Shown here: in pieces, positions 1-9,755 of the stretch
Layout: the number at the start of each line of letters is the position of its first letter
How positions within the stretch are numbered: the stretch's first letter is position 1
Assembly: GCA_947179295.1 (NCBI GenBank)
Contig: CAMXAZ010000023.1
Location: 1-40,938, forward strand
Reading direction: 5' to 3'
Length of the DNA: 40,938 bases
Origin: an uncultured Muribaculaceae bacterium
GTDB taxonomy: Bacteria; Bacteroidota; Bacteroidia; Bacteroidales; Muribaculaceae
Notes under the pieces: model-generated
Told to the model about the DNA's origin: nothing
Database searches by the model: none
Seen by the model: only the letters and a program-made list of their open reading frames with translations
Program-made: the position numbers and the translations under genes

Positions 1-215
1 TACGCTCGTTCTTTGCTGTAGCAAAGCGGCTGTGCCGATGACATCACAAGACAAAGATCACTCAGAGATATGCGCCCCCAGCGTTAACAAATATTGGGGA
101 ACGGGGTCTTAAGTCGGCCTGAAAAAAGCACCAATTCAGGAACAGTCAACCGCCACCGATATATCAGTATTTCGATTTTAAGGATGCTCATAGCGTAAAA
201 TTTCAGAAATTTATT

Positions 216-223
216 TAACTTTG
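216..223 (+). promoter_or_regulatory. Bacteroidota-type -7 box upstream of the RNA methyltransferase
   Basis: TAACTTTG matches the TAnnTTTG -7 element read by the Bacteroidota primary sigma factor. I see no clear TTTG -33 element 19-21 bp upstream. The start codon lies about 54 nt downstream. The rest of bases 1-276 shows no coding region or RNA gene that I can support. Confidence 0.55.
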
Positions 224-276
224 CTTCAAATGCGCGGTCAACCCCACGCATATCACCACCCACCAAACCAACGCAA

Positions 277-810
277 ATGGAAAAGAAAAGCATCCGCGAC
301 CTCAACCGAGTAGACCTCGAACATTTTCGCCGTCAACCGAAGATGACCCTCACGGTGGTTCTGGACAACGTAAGGAGCCTGAACAACATCGGTTCGATAT
401 TCCGCACATGCGATGCCTTCGCAGTGGAAACACTAATGCTCTGCGGCATCAGCGCCTGCCCGCCATCTCCCGAAATCCACAAAACAGCGCTCGGCGCGGA
501 AGACTCCGTAAACTGGCGATATTTCCAGACAACAGAAGAGTGCATCTCTCACCTCCAACGCGAAGGCTACACACTCTGCTGTCTTGAACAAGTCAAAGGA
601 AGCATCGAGCTTCAGGAATTCACACCACAGAAAGGCCGCAGATACGCCCTCATTCTCGGCCATGAAGTCGAAGGCGTAGACCAAGCCGTGGTAAACCAGT
701 GCGACATCTGCCTTGAAATACCACAGCGCGGCACCAAACACTCGCTCAACGTGTCAGTATCAGGAGGAATTGCCATATGGCACTTCTTCTCACACCTAAA
801 TACCCTTTGA
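277..810 (+). CDS. SPOUT (TrmH/SpoU) family RNA 2'-O-methyltransferase
   Basis: This 177-residue protein is a compact SPOUT methyltransferase, which uses S-adenosylmethionine to methylate a ribose 2'-OH in tRNA or rRNA. All three family motifs are visible. Motif 1 is NNIGSIFRTCDAF near residues 36-48, with the Asn and Arg expected at the active site. Motif 2 is LILGHEVEGV near 125-134. Motif 3 is IPQRGTKHSLNVSVSGG near 149-165, which forms the trefoil-knot cofactor site. There is no N-terminal substrate-binding extension, so it resembles the minimal TrmL/TrmH-type enzymes rather than the RlmB type. A -7 box lies about 54 nt upstream. The secreted CotH protein follows after 66 nt and is probably unrelated. 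The exact RNA target cannot be read from sequence. Confidence 0.9.
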   Translation: MEKKSIRDLNRVDLEHFRRQPKMTLTVVLDNVRSLNNIGSIFRTCDAFAVETLMLCGISACPPSPEIHKTALGAEDSVNWRYFQTTEECISHLQREGYTLCCLEQVKGSIELQEFTPQKGRRYALILGHEVEGVDQAVVNQCDICLEIPQRGTKHSLNVSVSGGIAIWHFFSHLNTL

Positions 811-876
811 TTCACCCGCCGCGCATTGTTCACCACACTCTGCAAACCTCAATCATCAATACTCACATCAACTTAA

Positions 877-3276
877 ATGAAATTCTCCCACACTCTTTTC
901 CTCACCCTGCTGCTCTGCTCCGCAACCGAAGCCAACGCCCAGCTGCAAATCAACGAACTGATGCAGTCAAACATCGACTGCATCATGGATGACCTCAACG
1001 AATTTCCGGACTCCTGGGTAGAGCTACACAATCCGGGGCAATCAGCCATAGACCTTGGCGAATATAGCATCTGCAACAAAAATGACCTTGCAAAAGCATA
1101 CCGACTGCCAAACAAAACCATCAACCCAGGCGCCTACATAATCATCTACTGCGACAAATCAGCATCCGGCCTGCACACCGACTTCAGACTCGAATCCGGA
1201 AAAGGAGCGGCAGTCTATCTATTCAGAGGCAGCACCCTTGCCGACAAAATAGAAGGCCTAAAAAAACAACCGGCACCAAACATAGCCTACGGACGCCTGG
1301 AGGAAACTTCCGGTAATTGGGGCTATCAGTCCACACCCACACCCGGAGCGGCAAACTGCAGAAAACTCTGCACCGACATACTCGGCGCGCCCGTATTCTC
1401 CACCCACGGACACATAGCCCGCTCGTCCTTCAACCTATATATATCCCTACCGGACAACGCTCCACAAGGCACCGTCATCCGCTACACCACCGACGGGTCC
1501 GAGCCGACAGAATCAAGTCGCACATTCGGCTACGGCATAAACATAAGCGCCTCGACCACAGTGCGCGCAAAACTTTTCCACCCCGACTATCTGTCACCGC
1601 GCTCAACCACCCACAGCTACATATTCCTTCCACGCGAAATGACAATCCCGATTGTCTCGATGGTGACAGACCGACGGTATTTCTACGACTCCACACTCGG
1701 CATCTACGTAACCGGCAAAGATCAGAACAACCCCAACTACAGGCATGACTGGCGCCGCCCCGTAAACTTCGAGCTATTCACATCCGACAGCGAGCCAAGC
1801 ATTCTCAACCAGCTTTGCGAAACCCGCGTAAAAGGCGGCGCCTCCCGCGACGCCGGCCTGAAGTCACTTGTCATATACGCCAACAAACGCTTTGGGGAAA
1901 AGCGCCTGAACTACGAATTCTTTCCGGATGAAGCTCCAGGCCTGACGGAATGGAAATCAATTGAAATGCGCAACTCCGGCAATGACTTCGACTACACCTA
2001 CTTCCGCGATGCACTGATCCAGCGCGTCATGGGCACAAACTGCGATCTCGACTGGCAGCCCTGGCTCCCGACAGCCTTTTTCTTAAACGGAGAATACAAA
2101 GGAATGCTCAACATCCGCTCCCGCACCAACGAAGATCACATCTACACCTTCTACAACGGTGAAGAAGACATCGACATGTTCGAAAACTGGGGCGAGCTCA
2201 AGGAAGGAACATGGGACAACTTCAACAACTTCAAAAAATTCTTCAATGAAGACGGCCACACATTTGACGAATTCAACGCCCTGATGGACTGTGGAGAATT
2301 CGCAAATCTGATGATAATGAATCTTTTTTATGACAACAAAGACTTCCCCGGCAACAACATCGTCAACTGGCGTCCGCGCCGCGAGGGAGGCCGCTGGAGA
2401 TGGATAGCCAAAGACACAGACTTCGGACTCGGACTATATGATGCGCCATATAACTACAAAACTTTCAACTGGCTATATGACAATAATTTCGACCCGGATC
2501 GCGCATGGGCCAACAAGCCGGAACACACCCGTCTGTTCCGCGCCTTGATGAAAACCCCGGAGTTTCATGACATGTTCATAGACCGCTGCGCTGTATATAT
2601 GGGCGACTTCATGAACTACCGCGGAACTGTAAAGGAGCTCGACAAAATGTACTCCATGATCAAGACGGAATATCCCAATCATCGCAAACTATTCAACGAA
2701 TGGTGGCCGAACCACTCACAGGAAGTTCAGAAAATGCGTTCATGGGTCGCCGCGCGCACACCATTCTTCTACACACATCTAAGCGAATACTTCAGGCTCG
2801 GAACTCCGCGCACCCTGACTATCGATGCGGGACGCACCGATGACATCAAACTGACAGTCAACGGAATCACGCTCAACAACCGCGATTTTGACGGAAAATT
2901 CTTTGCCGGGCGCAAGCTTCAGATTGAAGGAAATCACCAGGACAGCGAAATGACAGTAGATGGCTGGAAAGTCACCATAAGCAAAGGCTCCACACGCACC
3001 ACGGGCAACTACAAAGGCAACACCCTCACCATCAACATGCCCGATGCCGACAAAATCGAAATCGAGACTATTGCAACTCAGAGCGCGATCACAGATATCG
3101 ACTCCGACCAACAGTTCAAAAGTCTTGATCCTTCAAAACCGTTCAAACTATATGACATTCAAGGACGTTTATTAGCAGAACCGGAATCAATCGGATCGGC
3201 AACAGGCTTCGAGCCGGGGATATACATAGCCCGCCAGGGATCAAAAACCTTGAAAATAATTCTTGGACGGCAATAA
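877..3276 (+). CDS. Secreted CotH-family protein with lamin-tail and chitobiase-like domains
   Basis: This 799-residue exported protein has a signal peptide at residues 1-21, ending near ATEANA. A lamin-tail-like beta domain follows at about 22-150 (LQINELMQSN, WVELHNPG). Next is a chitobiase/hexosaminidase C-terminal-type domain at about 165-250 (IRYTTDGSEPTE), then a CotH domain at about 255-650. In the CotH part I see EMRNSGNDFDYTYFRD, NGEYKGMLNIRSR and a kinase-like DTDFGLG near 515-520. CotH proteins of spore formers are atypical protein kinases, but the function of the Bacteroidota versions is not established. The C-terminus (KLYDIQGRLL, then PGIYIAR) resembles the small beta domains that end many secreted Bacteroidota proteins, possibly a type IX sorting-type tail. 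No partner gene is adjacent. Confidence 0.85.
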   Translation: MKFSHTLFLTLLLCSATEANAQLQINELMQSNIDCIMDDLNEFPDSWVELHNPGQSAIDLGEYSICNKNDLAKAYRLPNKTINPGAYIIIYCDKSASGLHTDFRLESGKGAAVYLFRGSTLADKIEGLKKQPAPNIAYGRLEETSGNWGYQSTPTPGAANCRKLCTDILGAPVFSTHGHIARSSFNLYISLPDNAPQGTVIRYTTDGSEPTESSRTFGYGINISASTTVRAKLFHPDYLSPRSTTHSYIFLPREMTIPIVSMVTDRRYFYDSTLGIYVTGKDQNNPNYRHDWRRPVNFELFTSDSEPSILNQLCETRVKGGASRDAGLKSLVIYANKRFGEKRLNYEFFPDEAPGLTEWKSIEMRNSGNDFDYTYFRDALIQRVMGTNCDLDWQPWLPTAFFLNGEYKGMLNIRSRTNEDHIYTFYNGEEDIDMFENWGELKEGTWDNFNNFKKFFNEDGHTFDEFNALMDCGEFANLMIMNLFYDNKDFPGNNIVNWRPRREGGRWRWIAKDTDFGLGLYDAPYNYKTFNWLYDNNFDPDRAWANKPEHTRLFRALMKTPEFHDMFIDRCAVYMGDFMNYRGTVKELDKMYSMIKTEYPNHRKLFNEWWPNHSQEVQKMRSWVAARTPFFYTHLSEYFRLGTPRTLTIDAGRTDDIKLTVNGITLNNRDFDGKFFAGRKLQIEGNHQDSEMTVDGWKVTISKGSTRTTGNYKGNTLTINMPDADKIEIETIATQSAITDIDSDQQFKSLDPSKPFKLYDIQGRLLAEPESIGSATGFEPGIYIARQGSKTLKIILGRQ

Positions 3277-3323
3277 GCGCGAGGCCGGCAACAGGCCAAA
3301 ACAAATGAAATCGAAGCAATAAT

Positions 3324-3354
3324 TTTGCAGAAAACAGATTTTTTCGTAACTTTA
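3324..3354 (+). promoter_or_regulatory. Promoter of clpP-clpX
   Basis: TTTG at 3324-3327 is followed by a 19-bp spacer and TAACTTTA at 3347-3354. This is a near-consensus Bacteroidota promoter with one change at the last -7 base. The clpP start codon is 34 bp downstream. Confidence 0.7.
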
Positions 3355-3388
3355 CATTAACAAACTATTCGAAACAAGTTACACAACT

Positions 3389-4075
3389 ATGAATAAAGAT
3401 TTTAGAAATTTCGCAGTGCACCATCTCGGCATGAACGGGCTCGCACTCGATCAATATGCCGCCTCGGCAGCCTCTCAAATCACCTCCTCCTATATATCTC
3501 CCACCATCATCGAAGAACGCCAGCTCAATGTGGCCCAGATGGACGTATTCTCACGCCTGATGATGGATCGCATCATCTTCCTCAGCACTGACGTAAACGA
3601 CTATACAGCCACCGTCGTGCAGGGTCAGCTTCTTTATCTTGACTCGGTAGATCCCGGAAAAGACATCTCAATCTACCTCAACTCACCCGGCGGATCAGTG
3701 ATAGCCGGCCTTGGCCTTTATGACACCATGCAGCACATCAAGAGCGACGTCTCAACAATCTGCATCGGCATGGCGGCATCAATGGCAGCCGTACTGCTCG
3801 TGGCAGGCGCACAAGGCAAGCGCATGGCCCTTCCCCATTCACGTGTCATGATCCACCAGCCCCTCGGTGGCGTCCAGGGCCAGGCATCAGACATCGAAAT
3901 CACAGCCCGCGAAATCCTCAAATACAAGGCCGAACTCTACAAAATAATCGCCGACCACTCCGGAATGCCGCTCGAACGCATCGAGGCAGATGCTGACCGC
4001 GACTACTGGATGACTGCCGACGAAGCCAAAGAATATGGCATGATCGACCGCGTCCTCCTCCCCGACCACAAATAA
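3389..4075 (+). CDS. clpP: ATP-dependent Clp protease proteolytic subunit
   Basis: ClpP is the tetradecameric serine peptidase that degrades proteins unfolded and threaded by ClpX. The 228-residue product carries the complete triad: Ser131 in [10 protein letters not shown], His156 in MIHQPLGG and Asp205 in [11 protein letters not shown]. The spacings (25 and 49 residues) match those of E. coli ClpP. The N-terminus is about 30 residues longer than typical mature ClpP, consistent with a longer propeptide in this phylum. clpX starts 22 nt downstream on the same strand, so the two form the usual clpP-clpX operon. A Bacteroidota promoter lies immediately upstream. The assignment is secure. Confidence 0.98.
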   Translation: MNKDFRNFAVHHLGMNGLALDQYAASAASQITSSYISPTIIEERQLNVAQMDVFSRLMMDRIIFLSTDVNDYTATVVQGQLLYLDSVDPGKDISIYLNSPGGSVIAGLGLYDTMQHIKSDVSTICIGMAASMAAVLLVAGAQGKRMALPHSRVMIHQPLGGVQGQASDIEITAREILKYKAELYKIIADHSGMPLERIEADADRDYWMTADEAKEYGMIDRVLLPDHK

Positions 4076-4097
4076 ACCACCCCGCTATAGACACAGA

Positions 4098-5378
4098 ATG
4101 GCAAAAAAAAACAACAACACCTCTGACAACGGAGTCAAATGCTCTTTTTGCGGCAAGGAACCATCCTACACCAACATTCTCGTGCCGAGTCCGTTTGGCG
4201 ACACCTACATATGCAGCGAATGTGTTGACCAGATTGAAGGTCTTCTGAAAGATTACTACGAAGAAAATCCTTCCATCAGGCCAGACAAAGCTAAAGGTAA
4301 GAAATCCAAAGCCTCAGCCGCCATTGAGCCGGAGACCAAAGAACTCCCGACCCCGGCTGAAATACGCGCATTTCTTGATCAATATGTCATCGGGCAGGAT
4401 GATGCCAAGAAATATCTCTCGGTAGCCGTCTACAATCACTACAAGCGCCTCGCTCAGGACAAAGACGATGTAGACATCGAGAAAAGCAACATCATCATGG
4501 TAGGACCTACAGGCACAGGCAAAACCCTGCTTGCCAAGACTATAGCTCGACAGCTTGACGTGCCGTTCGCCATTGTCGACGCCACTGTGCTGACCGAAGC
4601 CGGCTACGTCGGAGAAGACATCGAAAGTCTGCTCGTCAGATTGCTGCAAGCCGCCGATTACGACGTGGCGAAAGCAGAACGTGGCATAGTCTTCATCGAT
4701 GAGATCGACAAGATTGCCCGCAAAGGTGACAATCCGTCAATCACACGCGATGTTTCCGGCGAAGGCGTACAGCAAGGCCTTCTCAAACTGCTTGAAGGCT
4801 CGGTGGTCAATGTGCCGCCGAACGGAGGCCGCAAACATCCTGAGCAGAAGATGATTGCCGTCGACACCAAAAACATCCTCTTCATCTGCGGAGGAGCCTT
4901 TGACGGAATCGAACGAAAAATAGCCCACCGCCTGAACACCCATGTTGTAGGCTTCACCGGAGGCTCCACCCGTTCAAAAATCGACTCCGACAATTATCTG
5001 CAATATATTGCTCCCCAGGATCTCAAGTCATTCGGCCTGATCCCCGAAATAATCGGACGTCTGCCGGTGCTTGTCCACCTCGACCCGCTTGACCGCGAAG
5101 CACTTCTCAGAGTGCTGACAGAGCCAAAGAACGCCATCACCCGGCAGTATGAAAAACTGTTTGCAATGGACGGCGTCAAACTCGTCTTCGCGCCTGAGAC
5201 TCTTGAATTCATTGTCGACAAAGCAATCGAATACAAGCTTGGCGCACGTGGTCTGCGCACAATCGTAGAGACAATCATGATCGATCCGATGTATGAGACC
5301 CCCTCTACCGACATCAAGGAACTGGTTATCGACCGCGCCTTCGCCGAAGAAAAAATCCAAAAAGCTTATATCGGCTAA
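4098..5378 (+). CDS. clpX: Clp protease ATP-binding subunit ClpX
   Basis: ClpX is the AAA+ unfoldase that selects substrates and feeds them to ClpP. The 426-residue product has the N-terminal zinc-binding domain with Cys15, Cys18, Cys39 and Cys42, which recruits adaptors and substrates. The AAA+ core follows, with Walker A GPTGTGKT at 136-143, Walker B IVFIDEID near 197-204, and the C-terminal small domain with [11 protein letters not shown]. Length and order are those of ordinary ClpX. It sits 22 nt after clpP and is almost certainly co-transcribed with it. A short GC hairpin follows before recQ. Confidence 0.98.
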   Translation: MAKKNNNTSDNGVKCSFCGKEPSYTNILVPSPFGDTYICSECVDQIEGLLKDYYEENPSIRPDKAKGKKSKASAAIEPETKELPTPAEIRAFLDQYVIGQDDAKKYLSVAVYNHYKRLAQDKDDVDIEKSNIIMVGPTGTGKTLLAKTIARQLDVPFAIVDATVLTEAGYVGEDIESLLVRLLQAADYDVAKAERGIVFIDEIDKIARKGDNPSITRDVSGEGVQQGLLKLLEGSVVNVPPNGGRKHPEQKMIAVDTKNILFICGGAFDGIERKIAHRLNTHVVGFTGGSTRSKIDSDNYLQYIAPQDLKSFGLIPEIIGRLPVLVHLDPLDREALLRVLTEPKNAITRQYEKLFAMDGVKLVFAPETLEFIVDKAIEYKLGARGLRTIVETIMIDPMYETPSTDIKELVIDRAFAEEKIQKAYIG

Positions 5379-5437
5379 GAAACCGCCACGACAACACAGA
5401 TCCTCCACCAATCATAAACTTTATCACCTCTCCACGG

Positions 5438-5458
5438 CTTCCCGGTAGCGCCGGGAAG
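5438..5458 (+). terminator. GC-rich hairpin between clpX and recQ, possible terminator
   Basis: CTTCCCGG (5438-5445) and CCGGGAAG (5451-5458) form a perfect 8-bp stem with a 5-nt loop. The tail is TTCTCCCC rather than a proper T-tract, so termination would be weak or factor-dependent. Confidence 0.4.
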
Positions 5459-5515
5459 TTCTCCCCTCAGTTCTCTCACATTTCATACTCACTCCTCCAA
5501 CCTGAACGGAATCCC

Positions 5516-7690
5516 ATGAATCAACGACTTCACGAAGCACTTAAAGAGCATTTCGGATTTGACACATTCAAAGGCAACCAGGAAGCCATAATGACAAGTC
5601 TCCTTGAAGGCAACGACGTTTTCGTCCTCATGCCTACCGGAGGAGGCAAATCGCTCTGCTACCAGCTGCCGGCCCTTATGATGGAAGGCACAGCCATAGT
5701 GATCTCTCCACTGATAGCCCTGATGAAAAATCAGGTTGATGCGATGCGCAACTTCAGTTCGGCCGACACCGTGGCCCACTTCCTCAACTCCTCGCTCAAC
5801 CGCGCGGCGATTGACCTTGTGAAATCCGACATTACCGCCGGACGCACCAAACTGCTCTATGTGGCACCGGAGTCGCTGACCAAAGAAGAGAACATCGAGT
5901 TTCTGAAGACTGTGCCGATTTCATTCTACGCAGTCGACGAGGCACACTGCATTTCCGAATGGGGCCATGACTTCCGCCCGGAATATCGCCGCATCCGTCC
6001 GATCATCAACGAGATCAACGTCCGCCCGATGATCGCACTGACTGCCACCGCGACTCCCAAGGTTCAGCATGACATTCAGAAAAACCTCGGAATGCAGAAT
6101 GCCAAAGTGTTCAAATCGTCGTTCAACCGATCGAACCTCTACTATGAGGTAAGGCCCAAGACCAACAATATTGACAAAGACATTATAAAATTCATCAAAA
6201 ACAACCCCGGCAAATCAGGCATTATCTACTGCCTGAGCCGTAAGAAGGTAGAGGAGCTCGCCGAAATGCTCGCCGTAAACGACATCAAGGCACTCCCTTA
6301 TCATGCCGGAATGGACGGCGCGACCCGAAGCGCCAATCAGGACGCGTTTCTGATGGAAAAAGTCGACGTCATAGTCGCCACGATCGCATTCGGAATGGGT
6401 ATTGACAAACCAGATGTGAGATTTGTTATTCATTATGACATGCCCAAGTCGCTCGAAGGCTACTATCAGGAAACCGGCCGCGCCGGCCGTGACGGAGGCG
6501 AAGGTCAGTGCATAACCTTCTATGCCGCCAAAGACCTGCAGAAGATGGAAAAATTCATGCAGGGCAAGCCATTGGCCGAACAGGAAATCGGCCGCCAACT
6601 CCTGCTGGAAACCCAGAGCTACGCTGAGGCAAGCAGTTGCCGTCGTCGCTCGCTGCTCTTCTATTTCGGAGAGGAGTTCACGGTCGACAACTGCCAGAAC
6701 TGCGACAATTGCATTAATCCAAAGAAAAAAGTGGAAGCGAAAGACGATTTATGTGCAGTGCTCGAAACCGTAATAGCACTGAAAGAAAAATTCAAAGCCG
6801 ATCATGTCACCGATGTGCTCCTCGGCCACACTACTGCTGATGTCACATCATATCAGCACGACCAGCTCGATGTGTTCGGCTGTGAGCAGGGAGCTGACGA
6901 AAAACTTATTAGCGCCGTGATCCGCCAGGCAATCCTGGCAGGTTATCTCGACCGCGACATAGAGAATTACGGACTTCTCCGCATCACGCCGAAAGGCAAG
7001 AAATTCCTTTCGAAACCCGAATCATTCAAGGTGATCGAAGACTCCGATTTCAGCGAAGATGCCGAACCGGAAATGATCAAAAGCGGCGCATCATTCGCTG
7101 CCGACGACGAACTTTACAGCATTCTGAAAGACCTGCGCAAGAAGATTGCCAAGCAGCTCGGACTGCCCCCATATGTGATTTTCCAGGACCCGTCGCTCGA
7201 AGCAATGGCCACCACCTACCCGATCTCGCTCGAAGAACTTCAGAACATCCCCGGCGTAGGCGCAGGCAAGGCCAAACGCTATGGAGCCGACTTCGTGAAG
7301 GTCATCAAGCGCCATGTCGAAGACAATGAGATCGAACGTCCGGAAGACCTGCGTGTGCGCAGCGTTCCGAGCCGCAACTCCACCAAGCTCTTCATCATCC
7401 AGTCAATCGACCGCAAAATCCCCCTCCCCGAAATAGCCAAAGCCAAAGGGCTCGAATTCAGCGAACTGCTTGACAGAATTGAAGTAATCGTCTATTCAGG
7501 CACCAAGATCAACATCTCCTATTATATAAATGATATAATGGACGAGGATTCACAGGATGAACTGTTTGACTTCTTTAAGGAATGTCAGACAGATGACCTC
7601 AACGAAGCCTACAAAGAATTCGGCGAAGACTATACGGAAGACGAGATCCGCCTCATGCGCATCAAGTTCCTCTCTGAAATGGGCAACTGA
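5516..7690 (+). CDS. recQ: ATP-dependent DNA helicase RecQ
   Basis: RecQ is a 3'-5' DNA helicase used in recombinational repair and fork restart. The 724-residue protein shows Walker A MPTGGGKSL near 39-47, DEAH at 141-144 followed by the aromatic-rich loop CISEWGHDFRPEYR, and ALTATATPKV. The second RecA lobe has FGMGIDKPDVRFVIH and QETGRAGRDG. A zinc-binding RQC region (CRRRSLLFYFGE, CQNCDNC) and an HRDC domain near 520-595 (LPPYVIFQD, IPGVGAGKAKRYG) follow. A further acidic helical tail of about 120 residues extends past the HRDC, which makes it longer than E. coli RecQ (about 610 residues) and typical of Bacteroidota versions. The FtsE-like ATPase gene begins 22 nt downstream and may be co-transcribed. 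Confidence 0.95.
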   Translation: MNQRLHEALKEHFGFDTFKGNQEAIMTSLLEGNDVFVLMPTGGGKSLCYQLPALMMEGTAIVISPLIALMKNQVDAMRNFSSADTVAHFLNSSLNRAAIDLVKSDITAGRTKLLYVAPESLTKEENIEFLKTVPISFYAVDEAHCISEWGHDFRPEYRRIRPIINEINVRPMIALTATATPKVQHDIQKNLGMQNAKVFKSSFNRSNLYYEVRPKTNNIDKDIIKFIKNNPGKSGIIYCLSRKKVEELAEMLAVNDIKALPYHAGMDGATRSANQDAFLMEKVDVIVATIAFGMGIDKPDVRFVIHYDMPKSLEGYYQETGRAGRDGGEGQCITFYAAKDLQKMEKFMQGKPLAEQEIGRQLLLETQSYAEASSCRRRSLLFYFGEEFTVDNCQNCDNCINPKKKVEAKDDLCAVLETVIALKEKFKADHVTDVLLGHTTADVTSYQHDQLDVFGCEQGADEKLISAVIRQAILAGYLDRDIENYGLLRITPKGKKFLSKPESFKVIEDSDFSEDAEPEMIKSGASFAADDELYSILKDLRKKIAKQLGLPPYVIFQDPSLEAMATTYPISLEELQNIPGVGAGKAKRYGADFVKVIKRHVEDNEIERPEDLRVRSVPSRNSTKLFIIQSIDRKIPLPEIAKAKGLEFSELLDRIEVIVYSGTKINISYYINDIMDEDSQDELFDFFKECQTDDLNEAYKEFGEDYTEDEIRLMRIKFLSEMGN

Positions 7691-7712
7691 TTTTCAATAC
7701 CACCCGGACACA

Positions 7713-8372
7713 ATGAATAAGGTCATCGACTATCGTGACGTAGAACTCCACCGCCAGGATCTGATCGCGCTCCGCCACGTCAATCTGTCAGTGGACGAAG
7801 GAGAATTCGTCTATCTCATCGGCAAAGTAGGCAGCGGCAAATCAAGCCTGCTGAAATCTCTCTATGCCGACATTCCAATAGCCGGAGGCGAAGCCCGTGT
7901 TCTTGATTACGACCTGAACACCATACGCCGTTGCGACATCCCCTTTCTGCGCCGTCAGATAGGCATCGTCTTTCAAGACTTCCAGTTGCTGACCGACCGC
8001 AGCGCCTATGCCAATCTAAAATTTGTGCTTGAGGCCACCGGCTGGAAAGACAAATCTGATATCGAAGCCCGCATTGAAGAGGTGCTGAAAGGCGTCGGAA
8101 TGCTCAACAAGAGCTACAAAAATCCGCATGAACTGTCAGGAGGCGAGCAGCAGCGCATCGTCATAGCCCGCGCACTGCTCAACCATCCGCGCATAATCCT
8201 CGCGGACGAACCTACAGGCAATCTCGATCCGGCCACCGGCGAAGCCATTGTCAGCCGTCTCCATGACATAGCCCGCCAGGGAACCACCGTGATAATGGCC
8301 ACACACAATCTCAGCTTTGTCGACCAGTTTCCAGGCCGAGTCATCAAGTGCGAGAACCACACCATTTCATAG
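7713..8372 (+). CDS. ftsE: FtsE-like ABC transporter ATP-binding protein
   Basis: This 219-residue ABC ATPase is most like FtsE, the partner of FtsX in regulating division-site peptidoglycan hydrolysis. Visible motifs are Walker A GKVGSGKSS, Q-loop GIVFQDFQLL, signature LSGGEQQR, Walker B IILADEPTGNLDP and H-loop ATHN. I chose ATG 7713 because it gives the normal ABC N-terminus. Longer reading to 7557 would only add residues overlapping recQ. No FtsX-like permease is adjacent, so the membrane partner must be encoded elsewhere, and a LolD/MacB-type role cannot be excluded. A hairpin with a T-tract follows the stop codon. Confidence 0.85.
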   Translation: MNKVIDYRDVELHRQDLIALRHVNLSVDEGEFVYLIGKVGSGKSSLLKSLYADIPIAGGEARVLDYDLNTIRRCDIPFLRRQIGIVFQDFQLLTDRSAYANLKFVLEATGWKDKSDIEARIEEVLKGVGMLNKSYKNPHELSGGEQQRIVIARALLNHPRIILADEPTGNLDPATGEAIVSRLHDIARQGTTVIMATHNLSFVDQFPGRVIKCENHTIS

Positions 8373-8417
8373 TCGGACTCCTCCCGCCGGCTCAAAACTT
8401 AAAACCCGCAAAAATGT

Positions 8418-8459
8418 TATAACAGTGTCAACGTTCATGTTACACTGTTATATTTTTTT
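8418..8459 (+). terminator. Perfect 11-bp hairpin plus T7 tract directly before ndh
   Basis: TATAACAGTGT (8418-8428) and ACACTGTTATA (8442-8452) are perfect inverted arms with a 13-nt loop, followed by seven Ts (8453-8459). This is a classical intrinsic terminator shape. The next start codon lies only 6 nt beyond the T-tract, which leaves no room for a separate promoter between them. Confidence 0.75.
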
Positions 8460-8465
8460 GCCGGA

Positions 8466-9755
8466 ATGAATTCATCAAAGACCCGAATAGTAGTGCTCGG
8501 TGGAGGCTTCGCCGGGCTGAATTTTGTAAAACACATCGACAAAGACAAATTTGACGTCACCCTTGTCGACCGCCACAACTATCACTCCTTTCCGCCGCTT
8601 TTCTATCAGGTAGCCTCGTCAGAGATCGATCCGTCGAGCATCAGCTTCCCTTTCAGACGCGAACTCGGCAAAAAAGCATCCGGAAGAGTGAAATTTCACA
8701 TGGAAAGTGCCCGAAGCATCGATGTCAGCCGGCGTTGCGTCATCACCGACCACGGATCAATCCCATATGACAAGCTTGTCATCGCATTCGGCACTACAAA
8801 CAACTTCTTCGGCAATGACTCACTCAAAGACGAGGTCTACACTCTGAAATCCAACGACCAGGCAATCCGCATACGCAATGAAATCCTCTACCGCTGCGAA
8901 CGCGCTTCGATAGAACCTGACCGCGAGAAGCGCCGGCGCATGCTGACATTTGTTGTCATCGGAGGTGGTCCGGCCGGGGTAGAGATGGCTGGAGCCATCG
9001 GCGAACTCAAACGCTACATACTCCGACGCGACTACCCCGACATTCCGCCGGAAGACATGACAGTCAGCCTCTACGAAGGCCGCGACAAGCTTCTGGCCAC
9101 CATGAGCGCCCGATCTTCAGAAACAGCGCTCAAAGATCTGAAATCGCTGCTGGTAGACGTCCATTTAGGCCGACAGATGAAAAGCTATGCCGACAACCTG
9201 CTGACCTTTGATGACGGATCGACCCTCTACTCCGAAATGGTCATCTGGACCGCAGGAGTCACAGGCCGTCCGCTTGAATTCGAAGGCACGGATTTCCGCC
9301 AGGGACGCGGCGGCCGCTTTCCCACCGACCGTTTCTGCCGTGTGACAGGCCTTGACGACATTTTTGCCATCGGCGATGTCAACCTCATGACCACCCCTGA
9401 ATACCCCGCAGGCCTCCCGCAGCTTGCCCAAGTGGCCATACAGCAAGGCCGCTTCCTCGCGCGCAGTCTCAATTCCGGAAAATGGGACCGTGAGTTTTCC
9501 TACAACGACAAAGGATCAATGGCCACCATAGGCCGAAACCGCGCGGTTGTCGACATGCGCAGACTCCATCTCGACGGCTTCATAGCCTGGCTTGCATGGA
9601 TGTTCATCCACCTGATCTCTCTGATGGGAATGCGCAACAAGATCAGTGTACTGGTCAGCTGGTTCTGGGCCTATTTCAGCTACAACACGGCTCTCCGGTT
9701 GCTTCTTGCAGGTTCAAAATACCCTAAACGTGGCCGTATGTGGGACAAAGGTTAG
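8466..9755 (+). CDS. ndh: Type II NADH dehydrogenase (NAD(P)/FAD-dependent oxidoreductase)
   Basis: This 429-residue flavoprotein resembles NDH-2, the non-proton-pumping enzyme that passes electrons from NADH to menaquinone at the inner membrane face. The FAD-binding Rossmann motif VVLGGGFAGLNFVK lies at residues 9-22 and a second NADH-binding motif VVIGGGPAGVEMAG near 163-176. A C-terminal FAD contact segment reads DIFAIGDVN. The last 60 residues (FIAWLAWMFIHLISLMG, then LVSWFWAYFS) are strongly hydrophobic and amphipathic, as expected for membrane attachment. The gene starts 6 nt after a terminator-like hairpin, so its expression may depend on read-through or an unusual start. Other members of the pyridine nucleotide disulfide reductase family are the alternative. 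Confidence 0.88.
   Translation: MNSSKTRIVVLGGGFAGLNFVKHIDKDKFDVTLVDRHNYHSFPPLFYQVASSEIDPSSISFPFRRELGKKASGRVKFHMESARSIDVSRRCVITDHGSIPYDKLVIAFGTTNNFFGNDSLKDEVYTLKSNDQAIRIRNEILYRCERASIEPDREKRRRMLTFVVIGGGPAGVEMAGAIGELKRYILRRDYPDIPPEDMTVSLYEGRDKLLATMSARSSETALKDLKSLLVDVHLGRQMKSYADNLLTFDDGSTLYSEMVIWTAGVTGRPLEFEGTDFRQGRGGRFPTDRFCRVTGLDDIFAIGDVNLMTTPEYPAGLPQLAQVAIQQGRFLARSLNSGKWDREFSYNDKGSMATIGRNRAVVDMRRLHLDGFIAWLAWMFIHLISLMGMRNKISVLVSWFWAYFSYNTALRLLLAGSKYPKRGRMWDKG

Noticed and set aside
1-276. Possible RNA gene or end of an upstream gene at the left edge
   Set aside because: I found no tRNA cloverleaf, conserved RNA motif or credible reading frame. Only the -7 box near 216 is supported.
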